Shown here: positions 7,400 to 16,475 of the stretch, one piece after another | Position numbering within the stretch: position 1 is the first letter of the stretch | Layout of the letters: each line of letters opens with the position of its first letter | NCBI GenBank assembly: GCA_017651465.1 | Contig: JAGCCX010000022.1 | Coordinates: 1-64,000, forward strand | Direction: 5' to 3' | From: Bacteroidales bacterium | Lineage (GTDB): Bacteria > Bacteroidota > Bacteroidia > Bacteroidales > UBA932 | Length of the DNA stretch: 64,000 nt | Made by a program: the position numbers and the translations under genes | The notes under the pieces: model-generated | What the model was told of the DNA's origin: nothing | The model's input: only the letters and a program-made list of their open reading frames with translations | The model's database searches: none

Positions 7400-8811
7400 T
7401 ACTTGATAAATTCGTGCGAGGCGGTCATAAGTGACGGATCAAGGGCTTCGTCAAGCTTTTCTTTTGTCATATAGCCGTGCTCGAGCACCAGGTCGTACAC
7501 GCTGCGGCCGGTCTCGAGGGCCTCCTTGGCCACCTTGGTGGAAGTTTTGTAGCCGATGTAGGGGTTGAGGGCCGTGACTATGCCTATTGAGTTCTTGACC
7601 ATCTCGTAGCAATGGTCGGCGTTGACCGTGATGCCGTCGATGCAGCGGGTGCGCAGGGTGTCGAGGGCGTTGCGCAGCCAGGTCACACTCTCCAGTATGG
7701 ACTGGGCGATGACGGGCTCCATAACGTTGAGCTGCAGCTGGCCGGCCTCGGCCGCGAAGGCCACGGTGGTGTCGTTTCCTATTACTTTAAAGCATACCTG
7801 GTTGGTGACCTCGGGGATGACCGGATTCACCTTGCCGGGCATTATGGACGAACCGGGCGCCATAGGCGGCAGGTTGATCTCGTGCAGGCCGCAGCGGGGC
7901 CCCGAGGCCATAAGGCGCAGGTCGTTGCAGATCTTGGAGAGCTTGATGGCGAGCCTCTTGAGGGCGGCCGAATAGCTCACGTACGCGCCGGTGTCGGGGG
8001 TTGCCTCCACCAGGTCAGGAGCCTTGAGGAAGGTCTCTCCGGTAAATTCGGAAAGCCTGCGGGTGCACAGCTCCGCAAAGCCGGGAACGGCGTTGAGGCC
8101 CGTTCCGATGGCAGTGCCGCCCATATTTATCTCTTTCAAGAGCACCACGTTGCGCTCGAGGTTGGCAATCTCTTCTTCAAGATTGTTGGCGAAGGCGTTG
8201 AATTCCTGGCCCGAGGTCATAGGTACCGCATCCTGCAGCTGGGTACGGCCCATCTTGATGATGTCCTTGAACTCCCCGCCTTTCTTGCGCAGAGAGTCGA
8301 TAAGTGCCTTGAGCGAGCTCACGAGGTGCTTGTTCATACGCACGAAAGTATAGCGGAAGGCTGTAGGATAGGCGTCGTTGGTGGACTGGGCGCAGTTGAC
8401 GTGGTCGTTGGGCGAGCAGTACTGATACTCCCCTTTTTTGTGTCCCATAAGCTCCAGTGCGCGGTTGGCGATAACCTCGTTGGCGTTCATATTGACCGAA
8501 GTGCCGGCGCCGCCCTGCATCATATCCACCGGGAACTGGTCGTGGAACTTGCCGTCCACAATCTCCCGGCACGCGGCCACGATGGCATCCGCAATGTTGC
8601 GGTCGAGGGCGCCCAGCTCGGCGTTGGCCTCGGCTGCCGCCATCTTGACGTAGGCAATGGCGATGATGTACTCGGGGTAATGATACATTTTGGTGGTGGA
8701 GATGCGGTAGTTCTCCAGTGCCCTCTGGGTTTGGACTCCATAGTAGGCGTCGGCCGGAACTTTAAGCTCGCCGATAAGGTCGCTTTCGACCCTGAATTGC
8801 TGTTCAGACAT
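7399..8811 (-). CDS. aspA: Aspartate ammonia-lyase
   Basis: Starting at the ATG of MSEQQFRVESDLIGE the protein has 470 residues, the normal size; a longer frame upstream has no homology. It carries the fumarase/aspartase superfamily signature GSSIMPGKVNP (residues 320-330). Other family segments include VPADAYYGVQTQRA near the N-terminus and MMQGGAGTSVNMN, which fits aspartase better than fumarase. It converts L-aspartate to fumarate and ammonia in the cytoplasm. The right REP hairpin abuts its stop codon. A GC-rich hairpin lies in the leader between promoter and start. Fumarase C is the main alternative, less likely from the N-terminal sequence. Confidence 0.9.
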   Translation of the reverse strand: MSEQQFRVESDLIGELKVPADAYYGVQTQRALENYRISTTKMYHYPEYIIAIAYVKMAAAEANAELGALDRNIADAIVAACREIVDGKFHDQFPVDMMQGGAGTSVNMNANEVIANRALELMGHKKGEYQYCSPNDHVNCAQSTNDAYPTAFRYTFVRMNKHLVSSLKALIDSLRKKGGEFKDIIKMGRTQLQDAVPMTSGQEFNAFANNLEEEIANLERNVVLLKEINMGGTAIGTGLNAVPGFAELCTRRLSEFTGETFLKAPDLVEATPDTGAYVSYSAALKRLAIKLSKICNDLRLMASGPRCGLHEINLPPMAPGSSIMPGKVNPVIPEVTNQVCFKVIGNDTTVAFAAEAGQLQLNVMEPVIAQSILESVTWLRNALDTLRTRCIDGITVNADHCYEMVKNSIGIVTALNPYIGYKTSTKVAKEALETGRSVYDLVLEHGYMTKEKLDEALDPSLMTASHEFIK

Positions 8812-8831
8812 TATTAATATGTGTTCTTTTT

Positions 8832-8868
8832 GCCGGCCGGGAAAGCCCCGCGAGGCGCTTGCAGCCGG
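8832..8868. repeat. GC-rich imperfect palindrome in the aspA leader
   Basis: An isolated GC island (about 8832-8868) begins CCGGCCGGG and ends GCAGCCGG inside an otherwise AT-rich leader of about 75 bases. It can fold on the aspA transcript. I cannot assign it to a family. Confidence 0.35.
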
Positions 8869-8889
8869 GATTATGTTCATATGTAAACA

Positions 8890-8897
8890 CAAAGATA
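8890..8897 (-). promoter_or_regulatory. -7 box for aspA
   Basis: Plus-strand CAAAGATA reads TATCTTTG on the minus strand, matching TAnnTTTG. It lies 79 bases upstream of the aspA ATG. The -33 element is not at standard spacing. Confidence 0.4.
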
Positions 8898-8931
8898 ACA
8901 ACTTTGGCACGCAAAATGTAATAATAATTGC

Positions 8932-8939
8932 TAAATTTG
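8932..8939 (+). promoter_or_regulatory. -7 box for the TPR-protein / U32 operon
   Basis: TAAATTTG matches TAnnTTTG and lies 24 bases before ATG 8964. The best upstream TTTG (8903-8906) is spaced 25 bases, longer than usual. Confidence 0.45.
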
Positions 8940-8963
8940 CAATCCGTAAACAAAAGAAGAGAT

Positions 8964-9896
8964 ATGAAAAAGATTTTAGTATCCATTGCGGCCCTCTTTG
9001 CCGCGGCCGCTATGCTGTCTGCCCAGAATATGTCTGAGGCCACCGAAACAGCCAAGCTGGCTAACGAATCGCTTTCAGCCGGTAACTACGAGACCGCACT
9101 CGCAGGTTTCCAGGAGGCCCTCAAAATGGCCGAGGCCTGCGGAGATGAGGGTATCGAGCTGGTAGCCACTTGCAAAGACATTATCCCCAAGACCGTTAAC
9201 GCCATTGCCAAGCAGCTCCTTCAGGAAAACGACCTGGACGGCGCAATCGCCAAGTTCGGCGAGGCTGTAGCAATCGCTAATGAATATGGTGACGACGAGA
9301 CCGCCGCCAAGGCCGCCGCGCTCATCCCCCAGGTTTATATGAAGAAGGGAGGCGCCCTGCTTAACGCCAAGGATTTCGCCGCTGCCGCCGAGGCTTATGC
9401 CAAGGTGCTCGAGCTGGAACCCGCCAACGGCAATGCCGCCATCCGCTACGGCCAGTGCCTGGAGAATTCGGGCAAGGGCGAGGAAGCAGTGGAGGCTTAC
9501 AAGCTTGCCGCCGCCAACGGCCAGGAAAAGAACGCCAAGGCGCTGTTGGGCAAGTTCTATCTCAAGCGTTCGGTCGATGAGCTCAAGACCAAGAAATACG
9601 CCGACGCTGTAAAGGACGCCATCGAGAGCAACTCTTATACCCCCAACCCTCAGTGCCTCCAGATCGCCGGCCAGGCTTCACAGCTCTCCGGTAAGAACAA
9701 CGACGCTATCAACTACTTCGAGCAGTATCTCGAGGCCGCTCCCGACGCCAAGAACGCCGGCCAGGTTGCCTACACCGTGGGCGCCCTGTATCAGCAGGCC
9801 AAGAACAACGCCAAGGCCAAGGAGTTCTTCTCAAAGGCTGTCAACGATCCTAAGTACGGAGCCGACGCCAAGAAGGCTCTCGCAGCATTGAAGTAA
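8964..9896 (+). CDS. Periplasmic tetratricopeptide-repeat protein
   Basis: The start is placed at ATG 8964 because MKKILVSIAALFAAAAMLSAQ is a classic signal peptide; an upstream in-frame ATG lies next to the promoter. The 310-residue product consists of helical TPR-like repeats rich in alanine (for example FAAAAEAYAKVLELEPANGNAAIRYGQCLE), so it is probably a periplasmic scaffold binding other proteins. Its stop and the start of the U32 gene overlap as TAATG, so translation is likely coupled. Its own target is not visible from the sequence. Confidence 0.75.
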   Translation: MKKILVSIAALFAAAAMLSAQNMSEATETAKLANESLSAGNYETALAGFQEALKMAEACGDEGIELVATCKDIIPKTVNAIAKQLLQENDLDGAIAKFGEAVAIANEYGDDETAAKAAALIPQVYMKKGGALLNAKDFAAAAEAYAKVLELEPANGNAAIRYGQCLENSGKGEEAVEAYKLAAANGQEKNAKALLGKFYLKRSVDELKTKKYADAVKDAIESNSYTPNPQCLQIAGQASQLSGKNNDAINYFEQYLEAAPDAKNAGQVAYTVGALYQQAKNNAKAKEFFSKAVNDPKYGADAKKALAALK

Positions 9897-11725
9897 TGTT
9901 GGAGCTGGAGCTGCTATCTCCGGCAAAAGACAAGGCTGTCGGCATCGCGGCAATAGACTGCGGTGCCGATGCCGTTTACATTGCAGGTCCCGGCTGGGGC
10001 AACCGCAAGGCTGCCGGCAACAGCATAGAGGATATACGGGAACTCTGCACCTATGCGCACCGCTTCGGCGTGCGTATTTATTTAACCGTCAATACCATTA
10101 TTTACCCCGACGAATGGCCCGCGGTGCATTCTATGATGCTCGAGACCCAGGACGCCGGGGTAGATGCGTTTATTATCCGCGAGGAGCGCCTGCTGAGCCT
10201 TCCGGGCATCAGGGTTCCTATGCACGCCTCCACCCAGTGCGCCATCCGCACCCCCGAAAAGGCCCGGCGTTTCGAGAGCCTGGGCTGCAGCCGCATCATC
10301 CTCGAACGGGCTCTCAGCCTGCAGGAGGTGCGCGCCATCCGTGAGGCCGTAAGCTGCGAGCTGGAGTTCTTCGTCCACGGCGCCTTGTGCGTGTGCTACA
10401 GCGGAGACTGCCGCCTGTCGGAGTACCTGGACGGACGCAGCGCCGACAGGGGGGACTGTATCCAGGCCTGCCGGTCCCTGTACGACCTGGTGGATGAGAG
10501 AGGCCGCACGCTCGTTCGTGGCCGGACCCTGCTGTCGATGCGCGATTTCAAGCTGCTCGACCGTCTGGAAGACCTTGCCCGGGAGGGTATTTGCTCGTTC
10601 AAGATCGAGGGAAGGCTCAAGAGCGCATCATACGTAAAGAATGTAGTCCGCGAGTACAGCCTAGCGCTCGACGCCCTGGTGGCAAAGCACCCCGGAGAGT
10701 ACCGCAGGGCCTCATTCGGCAAGGTTACCGGGGGCTTCACCCCAAATTCCGATCTCACCTTCAACCGGGGCTACACCCAGTGGTGGCTCGACGGGAAGAG
10801 GGGGCGCTGGTCGTCGATGGATACCGCCAACGGAGAATACGTGGGAGAAGTGCAGGGCGTGCGCCCTTCCGGCGGGGGCCTGATGCTCACGCTGAAGCCT
10901 GCGGACGCAGGTTTGCAGCTCTCCAACGGAGACGGATTCGCCTTCTTCGAACCGGGGCGCGGAGTGACCGGCTTCAGGGCCGACCGCTGCGAGGGGCGGC
11001 AGATATTCTGCAAGCGGGTCGATGGCCTGAGGGCAGGAGTGAAGCTGTACAGGAACATCAATGCCGCTTTCGAGCGAGAACTTGAGTCCGGAAGCCCCCG
11101 GCGTGAGCTTGGGGTCGATGTGGACGTGACCGTCAGCGGCTCATTCGTAATTGAACTCAAGGCCGAGACGGAAGACGGACGCTCCGTGGTGAGCCGTTTC
11201 AACGCCGATGTCGATAAGGCCGAGAACCGCGAACGCAGCGAGGCTATGCTTCGCGAGCAGCTCTCCAAGCGCAGCGGCGTGTATGCTTTCAATGTGCGGT
11301 CGTTAAGCGCCCAGGGCGCCCTGCCGCTGCTCAGCGCCGGCACCATCAATTCGATGCGGCGCCTGCTGGCGGAGGATTTAGATTCTTACGTCGGGCTTCG
11401 CCCTCCTCAGAATGACAACGAGGCCCCCGTCCCTGCCGATTCTGCTGCCGATTCTGCTGCCGTTCATGCCGATTCTGCCTCCGTCCCTGCCGGTCCTGCT
11501 GCCGTCCCGTCGGGTTCTTCTGTCATTTCGAGCGAGCAAAGCGAGTCGAGAAATCTCCCCGCCGAACTGATGCGCACTCGCTACTGCGTTAAGTACGAGC
11601 TGGGCCTCTGCCCCCGTCATCAAAAAGCAAAACCCACGGGCGCCCTGTTCCTGCTCAACAACGGCAGGCGCCTCGCACTGGGCTTTGACTGCGCCCGGTG
11701 CGAAATGACCGTCAAGGCGGCCTGA
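9896..11725 (+). CDS. U32 family protein, RlhA/TrhP-type RNA hydroxylation enzyme
   Basis: The 609-residue product begins with ELLSPAKDKAVGIAAIDCGADAVYIAG, the start of U32 'peptidases'. HASTQCAI, EFFVHGALCVCYSGDC and the C-x-rich DCIQACR segment are the conserved Cys/His blocks of this family. Characterised bacterial members (RlhA, TrhP) hydroxylate 23S rRNA or tRNA rather than cut collagen, so an RNA-modification role is inferred. The C-terminal RTRYCVKYELGLCPRHQ...CARC cluster is native. Residues about 494-555 are a Pro/Ala/Ser-rich insertion encoded by a repeat element (11377-11562) placed in frame between the body and this cysteine cluster. Translation is probably coupled to the TPR gene. 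Confidence 0.8.
   Translation: MLELELLSPAKDKAVGIAAIDCGADAVYIAGPGWGNRKAAGNSIEDIRELCTYAHRFGVRIYLTVNTIIYPDEWPAVHSMMLETQDAGVDAFIIREERLLSLPGIRVPMHASTQCAIRTPEKARRFESLGCSRIILERALSLQEVRAIREAVSCELEFFVHGALCVCYSGDCRLSEYLDGRSADRGDCIQACRSLYDLVDERGRTLVRGRTLLSMRDFKLLDRLEDLAREGICSFKIEGRLKSASYVKNVVREYSLALDALVAKHPGEYRRASFGKVTGGFTPNSDLTFNRGYTQWWLDGKRGRWSSMDTANGEYVGEVQGVRPSGGGLMLTLKPADAGLQLSNGDGFAFFEPGRGVTGFRADRCEGRQIFCKRVDGLRAGVKLYRNINAAFERELESGSPRRELGVDVDVTVSGSFVIELKAETEDGRSVVSRFNADVDKAENRERSEAMLREQLSKRSGVYAFNVRSLSAQGALPLLSAGTINSMRRLLAEDLDSYVGLRPPQNDNEAPVPADSAADSAAVHADSASVPAGPAAVPSGSSVISSEQSESRNLPAELMRTRYCVKYELGLCPRHQKAKPTGALFLLNNGRRLALGFDCARCEMTVKAA
11377..11562. repeat. In-frame palindromic repeat insertion in the U32 gene
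   Basis: The ends are imperfect inverted repeats: a left arm with ...TCAGAATGACA (11408-11417) and a right arm starting TGTCATTTCGAGCGAGC (11521) and running to GAGAAATCTCC. The right arm is itself a near-palindrome. Between them lies a tandem coding repeat (CTGCCGATTCTG, 11433 onward) that gives PADSAADSA-like protein. The insert carries the only CATG in the gene (11465). It is open throughout, so the protein frame is preserved. Confidence 0.65.
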
Positions 11726-11729
11726 CACT

Positions 11730-12581
11730 CTATTCGAAATTCCTGGAAGCGAAGGGCAGGGCCAGCCTGAGGCCCAGATGCCAGTATTCCCAGTTATGGA
11801 TACCGTTGCGCACCCGCAGCTCATTGTGCACCCGGGCAGCTTTCATCTTGGCGTGAAACTGAACGGAGAGGTGCAGCAGGAAGTCGTCGTCGCCGCAGTC
11901 AACGAACCAGGCCACGGTTCGCAAGCTCTCGAGGGTCTCTTCCGATGCGCGGTCGAGGAAATCCAGGGCCGAATTGTCCCGCACGGCCTGGCTCACCAGG
12001 TAGAGTTTGTCGCGCTTGGCCTCTTCGCCTTCCACCTCGTTGGCATTGTTGTCCAGCCAGGGGCTCAGGGCGTAGCAGCTTGAGAACATATCGGGGTGTT
12101 TCTGGCAATAGACCACCGAACCGCCGCCGCCCATCGACAGGCCCATCACCGCTCGCATCCCTTTGCTGCCGCCGCAGGAGTACTTTTTCTCCACCTCCGG
12201 CACCAACTCGCCGAAGAAGAAGTCCTCGTAGTGCCATCCCGGCATATTGAAATAGCCGTTGTAGGTGTTGTGCACGTCAGGACCTCCGGCGTTGGGCATA
12301 ATGACCACCATAGGCTTGGCCTCGCCGGTGCCTATAAGCTCGTCGGTGACGGTCTGCATACCGCCGCGCACCCGCCAGGCGGTATAGTCGTCGCTCAGGC
12401 CGTGCAGCATATACACCACGGGATAGGTCCGGTCGGTCTTTCCGTGTCCGTCGGGCAGATATACATTGTACTTTACGGTGGCGCCGAGGGTGCGGCTCCA
12501 CAGGCTGTCGGTCACTATCTTTCCGGCCCTCAGCGGCAGGAATGCGAGAGCGAGCAGCATAATGAGGCTCAACTTTTTCAT
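11730..12581 (-). CDS. Exported esterase of the esterase D / CE1-like alpha/beta-hydrolase family
   Basis: This 283-residue protein has a signal peptide (MKKLSLIMLLALAFLPLRA). The serine nucleophile lies in GLSMGGGG (GxSxG), the acid in DCGDDDFL and the histidine in GIHNWEYW, completing a catalytic triad. YPVVYMLHGLSDDYTAW provides the oxyanion region. Relatives include S-formylglutathione hydrolases and acetyl- or feruloyl-ester carbohydrate esterases; the signal peptide argues for a periplasmic or surface ester substrate. It overlaps alkD by ATGA, so both are probably cotranscribed, and it converges with the U32 gene 4 bases away. Confidence 0.8.
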   Translation of the reverse strand: MKKLSLIMLLALAFLPLRAGKIVTDSLWSRTLGATVKYNVYLPDGHGKTDRTYPVVYMLHGLSDDYTAWRVRGGMQTVTDELIGTGEAKPMVVIMPNAGGPDVHNTYNGYFNMPGWHYEDFFFGELVPEVEKKYSCGGSKGMRAVMGLSMGGGGSVVYCQKHPDMFSSCYALSPWLDNNANEVEGEEAKRDKLYLVSQAVRDNSALDFLDRASEETLESLRTVAWFVDCGDDDFLLHLSVQFHAKMKAARVHNELRVRNGIHNWEYWHLGLRLALPFASRNFE

Positions 12582-13273
12582 ATCTTCAAGTACTGTTTTC
12601 TTTCTTCTTGCGGGAACTTTTCAATGGCGTAGCGCAGCATCGTACGGGGCATTGAGGCGTAGCGGCCCTCGAGGAAGGCGGTCAGGGCATCTTTGTCCCG
12701 CTTGCCCGCCTCGCGAAGCAGCCAGCCCACCGCCTTTTGGATCAGGTCGTGGGGGTGATGCAGGAGGATGTCGGCAATGGCGAAGGTGTCGTCCAGCTGG
12801 CCGTGACGGATGAAAGTCATAGTGCTCACTATGCCTATGCGCTGCTCCCAGATGGTTTTTCCCTGGCGGGCGAGGGTGTACAGCAGGCTGCGGTCTTTGT
12901 CGAGCAGCCACTCACCCAGAAGGGGGTAGCACGAGAGATCCACCAGGTCCCAGTTGTTGATGCGGCCGGTGTGCGAGAGGTAAAAATCAACGCATTCCTG
13001 CCGCTGCGTCTTTTTGCTGTGGAAAATCTGCACCAGAGTCAGAAGGGCGGCGAGCCGCAGCTCGTGGAACTCGCTCGCTATGCATTCTTCGATATGGTCC
13101 ATCGACGTCTCCCGCCAGCAGGCCTTCACCACCTCGCGGGTCACGGGGACCTTGATGCCCAGAAACTTATCGCCCTCGCCGTACTGCCCGGGGCCGGTTT
13201 TGAAAAAGCGCGACAAGCCGTCTACCTGGGAAGGGTCGGCGCGGGAGAGCATCTCTGACAGAAGGCGATTCAT
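12578..13273 (-). CDS. alkD: DNA alkylation repair protein, AlkD-like
   Basis: This 231-residue protein is made of HEAT-like helical repeats. It contains NNWDLVDLSCYPLLG, the conserved aspartate-tryptophan region of the AlkC/AlkD superfamily of DNA glycosylases, and KFLGIKVPVTREV near the N-terminus. Members remove bulky or cationic N3/N7-alkyl purines without flipping the base. The length is normal. It is the first gene of a leftward pair with the esterase and diverges from the DUF2723 gene. No exact promoter could be assigned. Confidence 0.85.
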   Translation of the reverse strand: MNRLLSEMLSRADPSQVDGLSRFFKTGPGQYGEGDKFLGIKVPVTREVVKACWRETSMDHIEECIASEFHELRLAALLTLVQIFHSKKTQRQECVDFYLSHTGRINNWDLVDLSCYPLLGEWLLDKDRSLLYTLARQGKTIWEQRIGIVSTMTFIRHGQLDDTFAIADILLHHPHDLIQKAVGWLLREAGKRDKDALTAFLEGRYASMPRTMLRYAIEKFPQEERKQYLKI

Positions 13274-13339
13274 ATGCTAAAGATAGCGCTTTTTGGGGAC
13301 AAAACAATTTCTTTATTTTAATAAAAGCAGAATTATCAC

Positions 13340-13347
13340 TAATTTTG
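13340..13347 (+). promoter_or_regulatory. -7 box for the DUF2723 gene
   Basis: TAATTTTG matches TAnnTTTG and lies 22 bases before ATG 13370. A convincing -33 element is not seen. Confidence 0.45.
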
Positions 13348-13369
13348 AAGATTGATTCGAAACTTTTGT

Positions 13370-16300
13370 ATGAACGATAAGAAATTCAATCTTTGGAACA
13401 GGATAGCGGCCCTGGCGGCTTTCGTCATTTCCGCAATCACATACTTGCTCACCATAGAGCCGTCGGCGTCTTTCTGGGACTGCGGCGAGTTTATCGCCTC
13501 TTCCTATAAGCTGGAGGTGGGTCACCCCCCGGGAAACCCTGTGTTCCAGCTGTTTGCACGCTTCTTTACGATGTTCGGCGACAATATGCACGCCGCCATC
13601 CTGGTCAACGCGATGAGCGCCATCTGCTCGGCCCTTACCATATTCTTCCTTTACCTTACCATAGTCTGGCTGACCAAGAGGCTGGTGAGCACCAAGACCG
13701 CCGGAGGGGCGCTTGCCGTAATCGGTTCGGGCCTCGTGGGCGCCCTGGCATATTGCTTCTCCGACACGTTCTGGTTCTCCGCAGTAGAGGGCGAGGTGTA
13801 CGCAATGTCGTCCCTCTTCACGGCCGTGGTATTCTGGGCGATGACTATGTGGTACGACCGCGCCGATTCGCCCCACGCCCTGCGATGGGTGGTGCTGATA
13901 GCCTTCCTTATGGGCCTGAGCATAGGTGTGCACCTGCTCAACCTGCTGGCAATCCCCGCCCTGGTGTTCCTGTTCTACTATCGCAAGAGGGAGAACGGAC
14001 GCTTCGGCGTCTGGGAGTTCATCAAGATATTCCTGATCGGCGTCGTCATCCTGGGCTTCCTGGTGTTCCTGTACGTTCCGTACCTGCCCAAGATCGCAGC
14101 ATACGTGGACCTGTTCTTCGTGAACGCGCTCGGCCTTCCGTACAACAGCGGCGCAGCATTCTTCCTGGCGGCGCTCCTGGCCCTGTGCTTCTGGGGGATC
14201 TTTGCCACCGAACGCAGGCAGAAGGTGCTCCTCAACACCATACTGCTGTGCTTTACCGTCATCACCATAGGTTTCTCGGTGTTCAGCATCGATATCATAC
14301 GCTCCTGCGCCAAGACTCCCACCAACGAGTATCAGCCCGACAATGCTTTTACCCTGGTGCGTTACCTCAGCCGCGAGCAGTACGGCAGCACGCCGCTGCT
14401 CTACGGGCAGTACTACGATGCACCTTACGACCTTAAATCATCCACTTACTGGGCTCCCCTTGACGGCAAATACAAGAAGGTTGACGGCCCCGTGGACGCC
14501 AAGTACCTTCCCACCGGAAAGATGTTGTTCCCCCGCATGTGGAGCAGTTCGCCCGACGGCAAGAACGAGGAGTTCTACCGCGCTTACACCGGAGGAAAGG
14601 GCAAGAAGATTGCCGGCGCCACCGACCGCAAGCCCACGATGCTTTCCAACCTGTACTTCTTCTTCGACTATCAATTGGGATGGATGTACTGGCGCTACTT
14701 TATGTGGAACTTCGTGGGGCGGCAGAACGAGATCCATTCTCCCACGCCGGGCGATATCTTCCACGGCAACTGGGAGAGCGGCGTAGGGTTCATCGACGAG
14801 TTCCGCCTGGGAGACCAGAGCAACGCCCCCTCCACGCTCGCCGACAACAAGGGCAAGAACCACTACTTCTTCCTCCCGCTCCTGCTGGGCCTGCTGGGCC
14901 TGTTCTTCCAGTTCGACCGCGACAAGAGAGGCTGCTGGCTGACCTTCCTGATGTTCTTTATGACCGGTATAGCCATAGTGATTTACCTCAACCAGCCGCC
15001 CTACCAGGTGCGTGAGAGGGACTATGCCTACGCCGGCTCGTTCTACTTCTTCTGCGTGTGGATAGGTATGGCCGTAGCCGCCCTGTACAGCTGGCTGCAG
15101 AAGGCTCTCAAGGAACGTTACGCCGTGGCTACGGCCGCCCTGCTTACCGGCGTCTGCCTGTGCGTTCCCGCGCTTATGGCGGCCCAGAACTGGGACGACC
15201 ACGACCGCTCCGGACGCCGTACCGCGGTCGAAATGGCACGCAACTATCTGAACTCCGTGGGCCCGAACGGCATACTCATTACCCACGGCGACAACGATAC
15301 ATTCCCCGTGTGGTATGCCCAGGAGGTTGAAAACGTGCGCACCGACGTGCGTGTCTGTAACACCTCGCTGCTGGGTACCGACTGGCACATCGACCAGATG
15401 AAGTGGGCCTGCAACGAGAGCGCCCCGCTGCCCTTGAGCGTGGGTCAGGATCAGTACCTCTACGGCACCAACGAGTATGTGCCGGTGGTGGACGCCCGCG
15501 ATCAGGAAATGTCCATCGCGGACGTGATGAAACTGTTCCGCGATCCCCGCGTGAAGGTTCCTATGAGCAGCGGCCGCAAGATGGACTACCTTCCTTCGCG
15601 CAAGATAGTGGTGCCCGTCAACAAAGAGAACGTGATAGCGTCGGGAATACTCGACGAGCGCTTTGCCGATATGATTCCCGAGAGCATTGTGCTGCAGATA
15701 CCCAAGGGCAAAGACTATCTCACGAAGCCCGAAATCTTTATGCTCGACCTGCTGTCGGGTTACCAGTGGGACCGTCCCATCCATATGCTCAATATGGGCG
15801 GCGACTTGAACGTGGGCGTCAAGGATTATCTGGTGTACGAGGGCTACTCTTACAAGTTCGTGCCCATCAAGAACAAGATAAGCACCACCGACATCGGCTT
15901 CGTGGACACCGACGAGCTGTACCACAAGATGACTGAAGTCTATTCCTGGGACGCCATTGCCGCCGACGGCTGGTTCATCGACTACCAGAACATCTATACC
16001 AACCTGGGCGTGATGGCGCCGAGGAGCATTTTCCTCAACTGCGCCAAGGCCTTTATGAAGGCGGGCGAGAACGAGCGTGCGATAGAGATGCTCGACCGCG
16101 GCTGCGAGGTTATGAAGCGCTTCCCGCTGGAGTCCATCCCGCTGGGAATGTCCACCAACGACTACCTGGTAATCAGTATGGTGGAGTGCTACTATAAGCT
16201 TGGAGAGACCGACAAAGCCCGCGCCCTCGGCGCCCAGATGGCGGCCGACCTGCTGGAGACCTCGCGCTTCTATCTTGAATTCTTCGAGTTCGGAAAGAGC

Positions 16301-16474
16301 GAATTCGATTTGTGCGGCAGCTATATCTACTTCCTTGCCGATGTGATGAAGGAGGGCGGAGACGCCGACATAGCCGTCAAATTCACCGGAGCCTTCTCCA
16401 AGCTGATCGACTGGGCCGCCGGAGAGGGAGAAGAAGATTTTGAAGCGCTTGACAGCGCGGCTGTTGCCGGATAG
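13370..16474 (+). CDS. DUF2723 polytopic glycosyltransferase-like membrane protein
   Basis: The start is ATG 13370 (MNDKKFNLWNRI); a TTG 18 bases upstream lies too close to the -7 box. The 1034-residue protein has many transmembrane segments in the first 600 residues. It begins with the DUF2723 signature SFWDCGEFIASSYKLEVGHPPGNP, whose Asp/Glu resemble catalytic acids of GT-C fold lipid-dependent transferases. A large soluble part follows, ending in TPR-like helices (about 880-980). In Bacteroidota this family is suspected to act in protein O-glycosylation or envelope sugar transfer. Function is inferred from family only. The gene is intact and of normal length. Confidence 0.8.
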   Translation: MNDKKFNLWNRIAALAAFVISAITYLLTIEPSASFWDCGEFIASSYKLEVGHPPGNPVFQLFARFFTMFGDNMHAAILVNAMSAICSALTIFFLYLTIVWLTKRLVSTKTAGGALAVIGSGLVGALAYCFSDTFWFSAVEGEVYAMSSLFTAVVFWAMTMWYDRADSPHALRWVVLIAFLMGLSIGVHLLNLLAIPALVFLFYYRKRENGRFGVWEFIKIFLIGVVILGFLVFLYVPYLPKIAAYVDLFFVNALGLPYNSGAAFFLAALLALCFWGIFATERRQKVLLNTILLCFTVITIGFSVFSIDIIRSCAKTPTNEYQPDNAFTLVRYLSREQYGSTPLLYGQYYDAPYDLKSSTYWAPLDGKYKKVDGPVDAKYLPTGKMLFPRMWSSSPDGKNEEFYRAYTGGKGKKIAGATDRKPTMLSNLYFFFDYQLGWMYWRYFMWNFVGRQNEIHSPTPGDIFHGNWESGVGFIDEFRLGDQSNAPSTLADNKGKNHYFFLPLLLGLLGLFFQFDRDKRGCWLTFLMFFMTGIAIVIYLNQPPYQVRERDYAYAGSFYFFCVWIGMAVAALYSWLQKALKERYAVATAALLTGVCLCVPALMAAQNWDDHDRSGRRTAVEMARNYLNSVGPNGILITHGDNDTFPVWYAQEVENVRTDVRVCNTSLLGTDWHIDQMKWACNESAPLPLSVGQDQYLYGTNEYVPVVDARDQEMSIADVMKLFRDPRVKVPMSSGRKMDYLPSRKIVVPVNKENVIASGILDERFADMIPESIVLQIPKGKDYLTKPEIFMLDLLSGYQWDRPIHMLNMGGDLNVGVKDYLVYEGYSYKFVPIKNKISTTDIGFVDTDELYHKMTEVYSWDAIAADGWFIDYQNIYTNLGVMAPRSIFLNCAKAFMKAGENERAIEMLDRGCEVMKRFPLESIPLGMSTNDYLVISMVECYYKLGETDKARALGAQMAADLLETSRFYLEFFEFGKSEFDLCGSYIYFLADVMKEGGDADIAVKFTGAFSKLIDWAAGEGEEDFEALDSAAVAG

Positions 16475-16475
16475 C

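Noticed and set aside
8812..8910. N-terminal extension of aspA upstream of MSEQQ
   Set aside because: The extension includes the GC hairpin and the -7 box region and has no similarity to aspartases.
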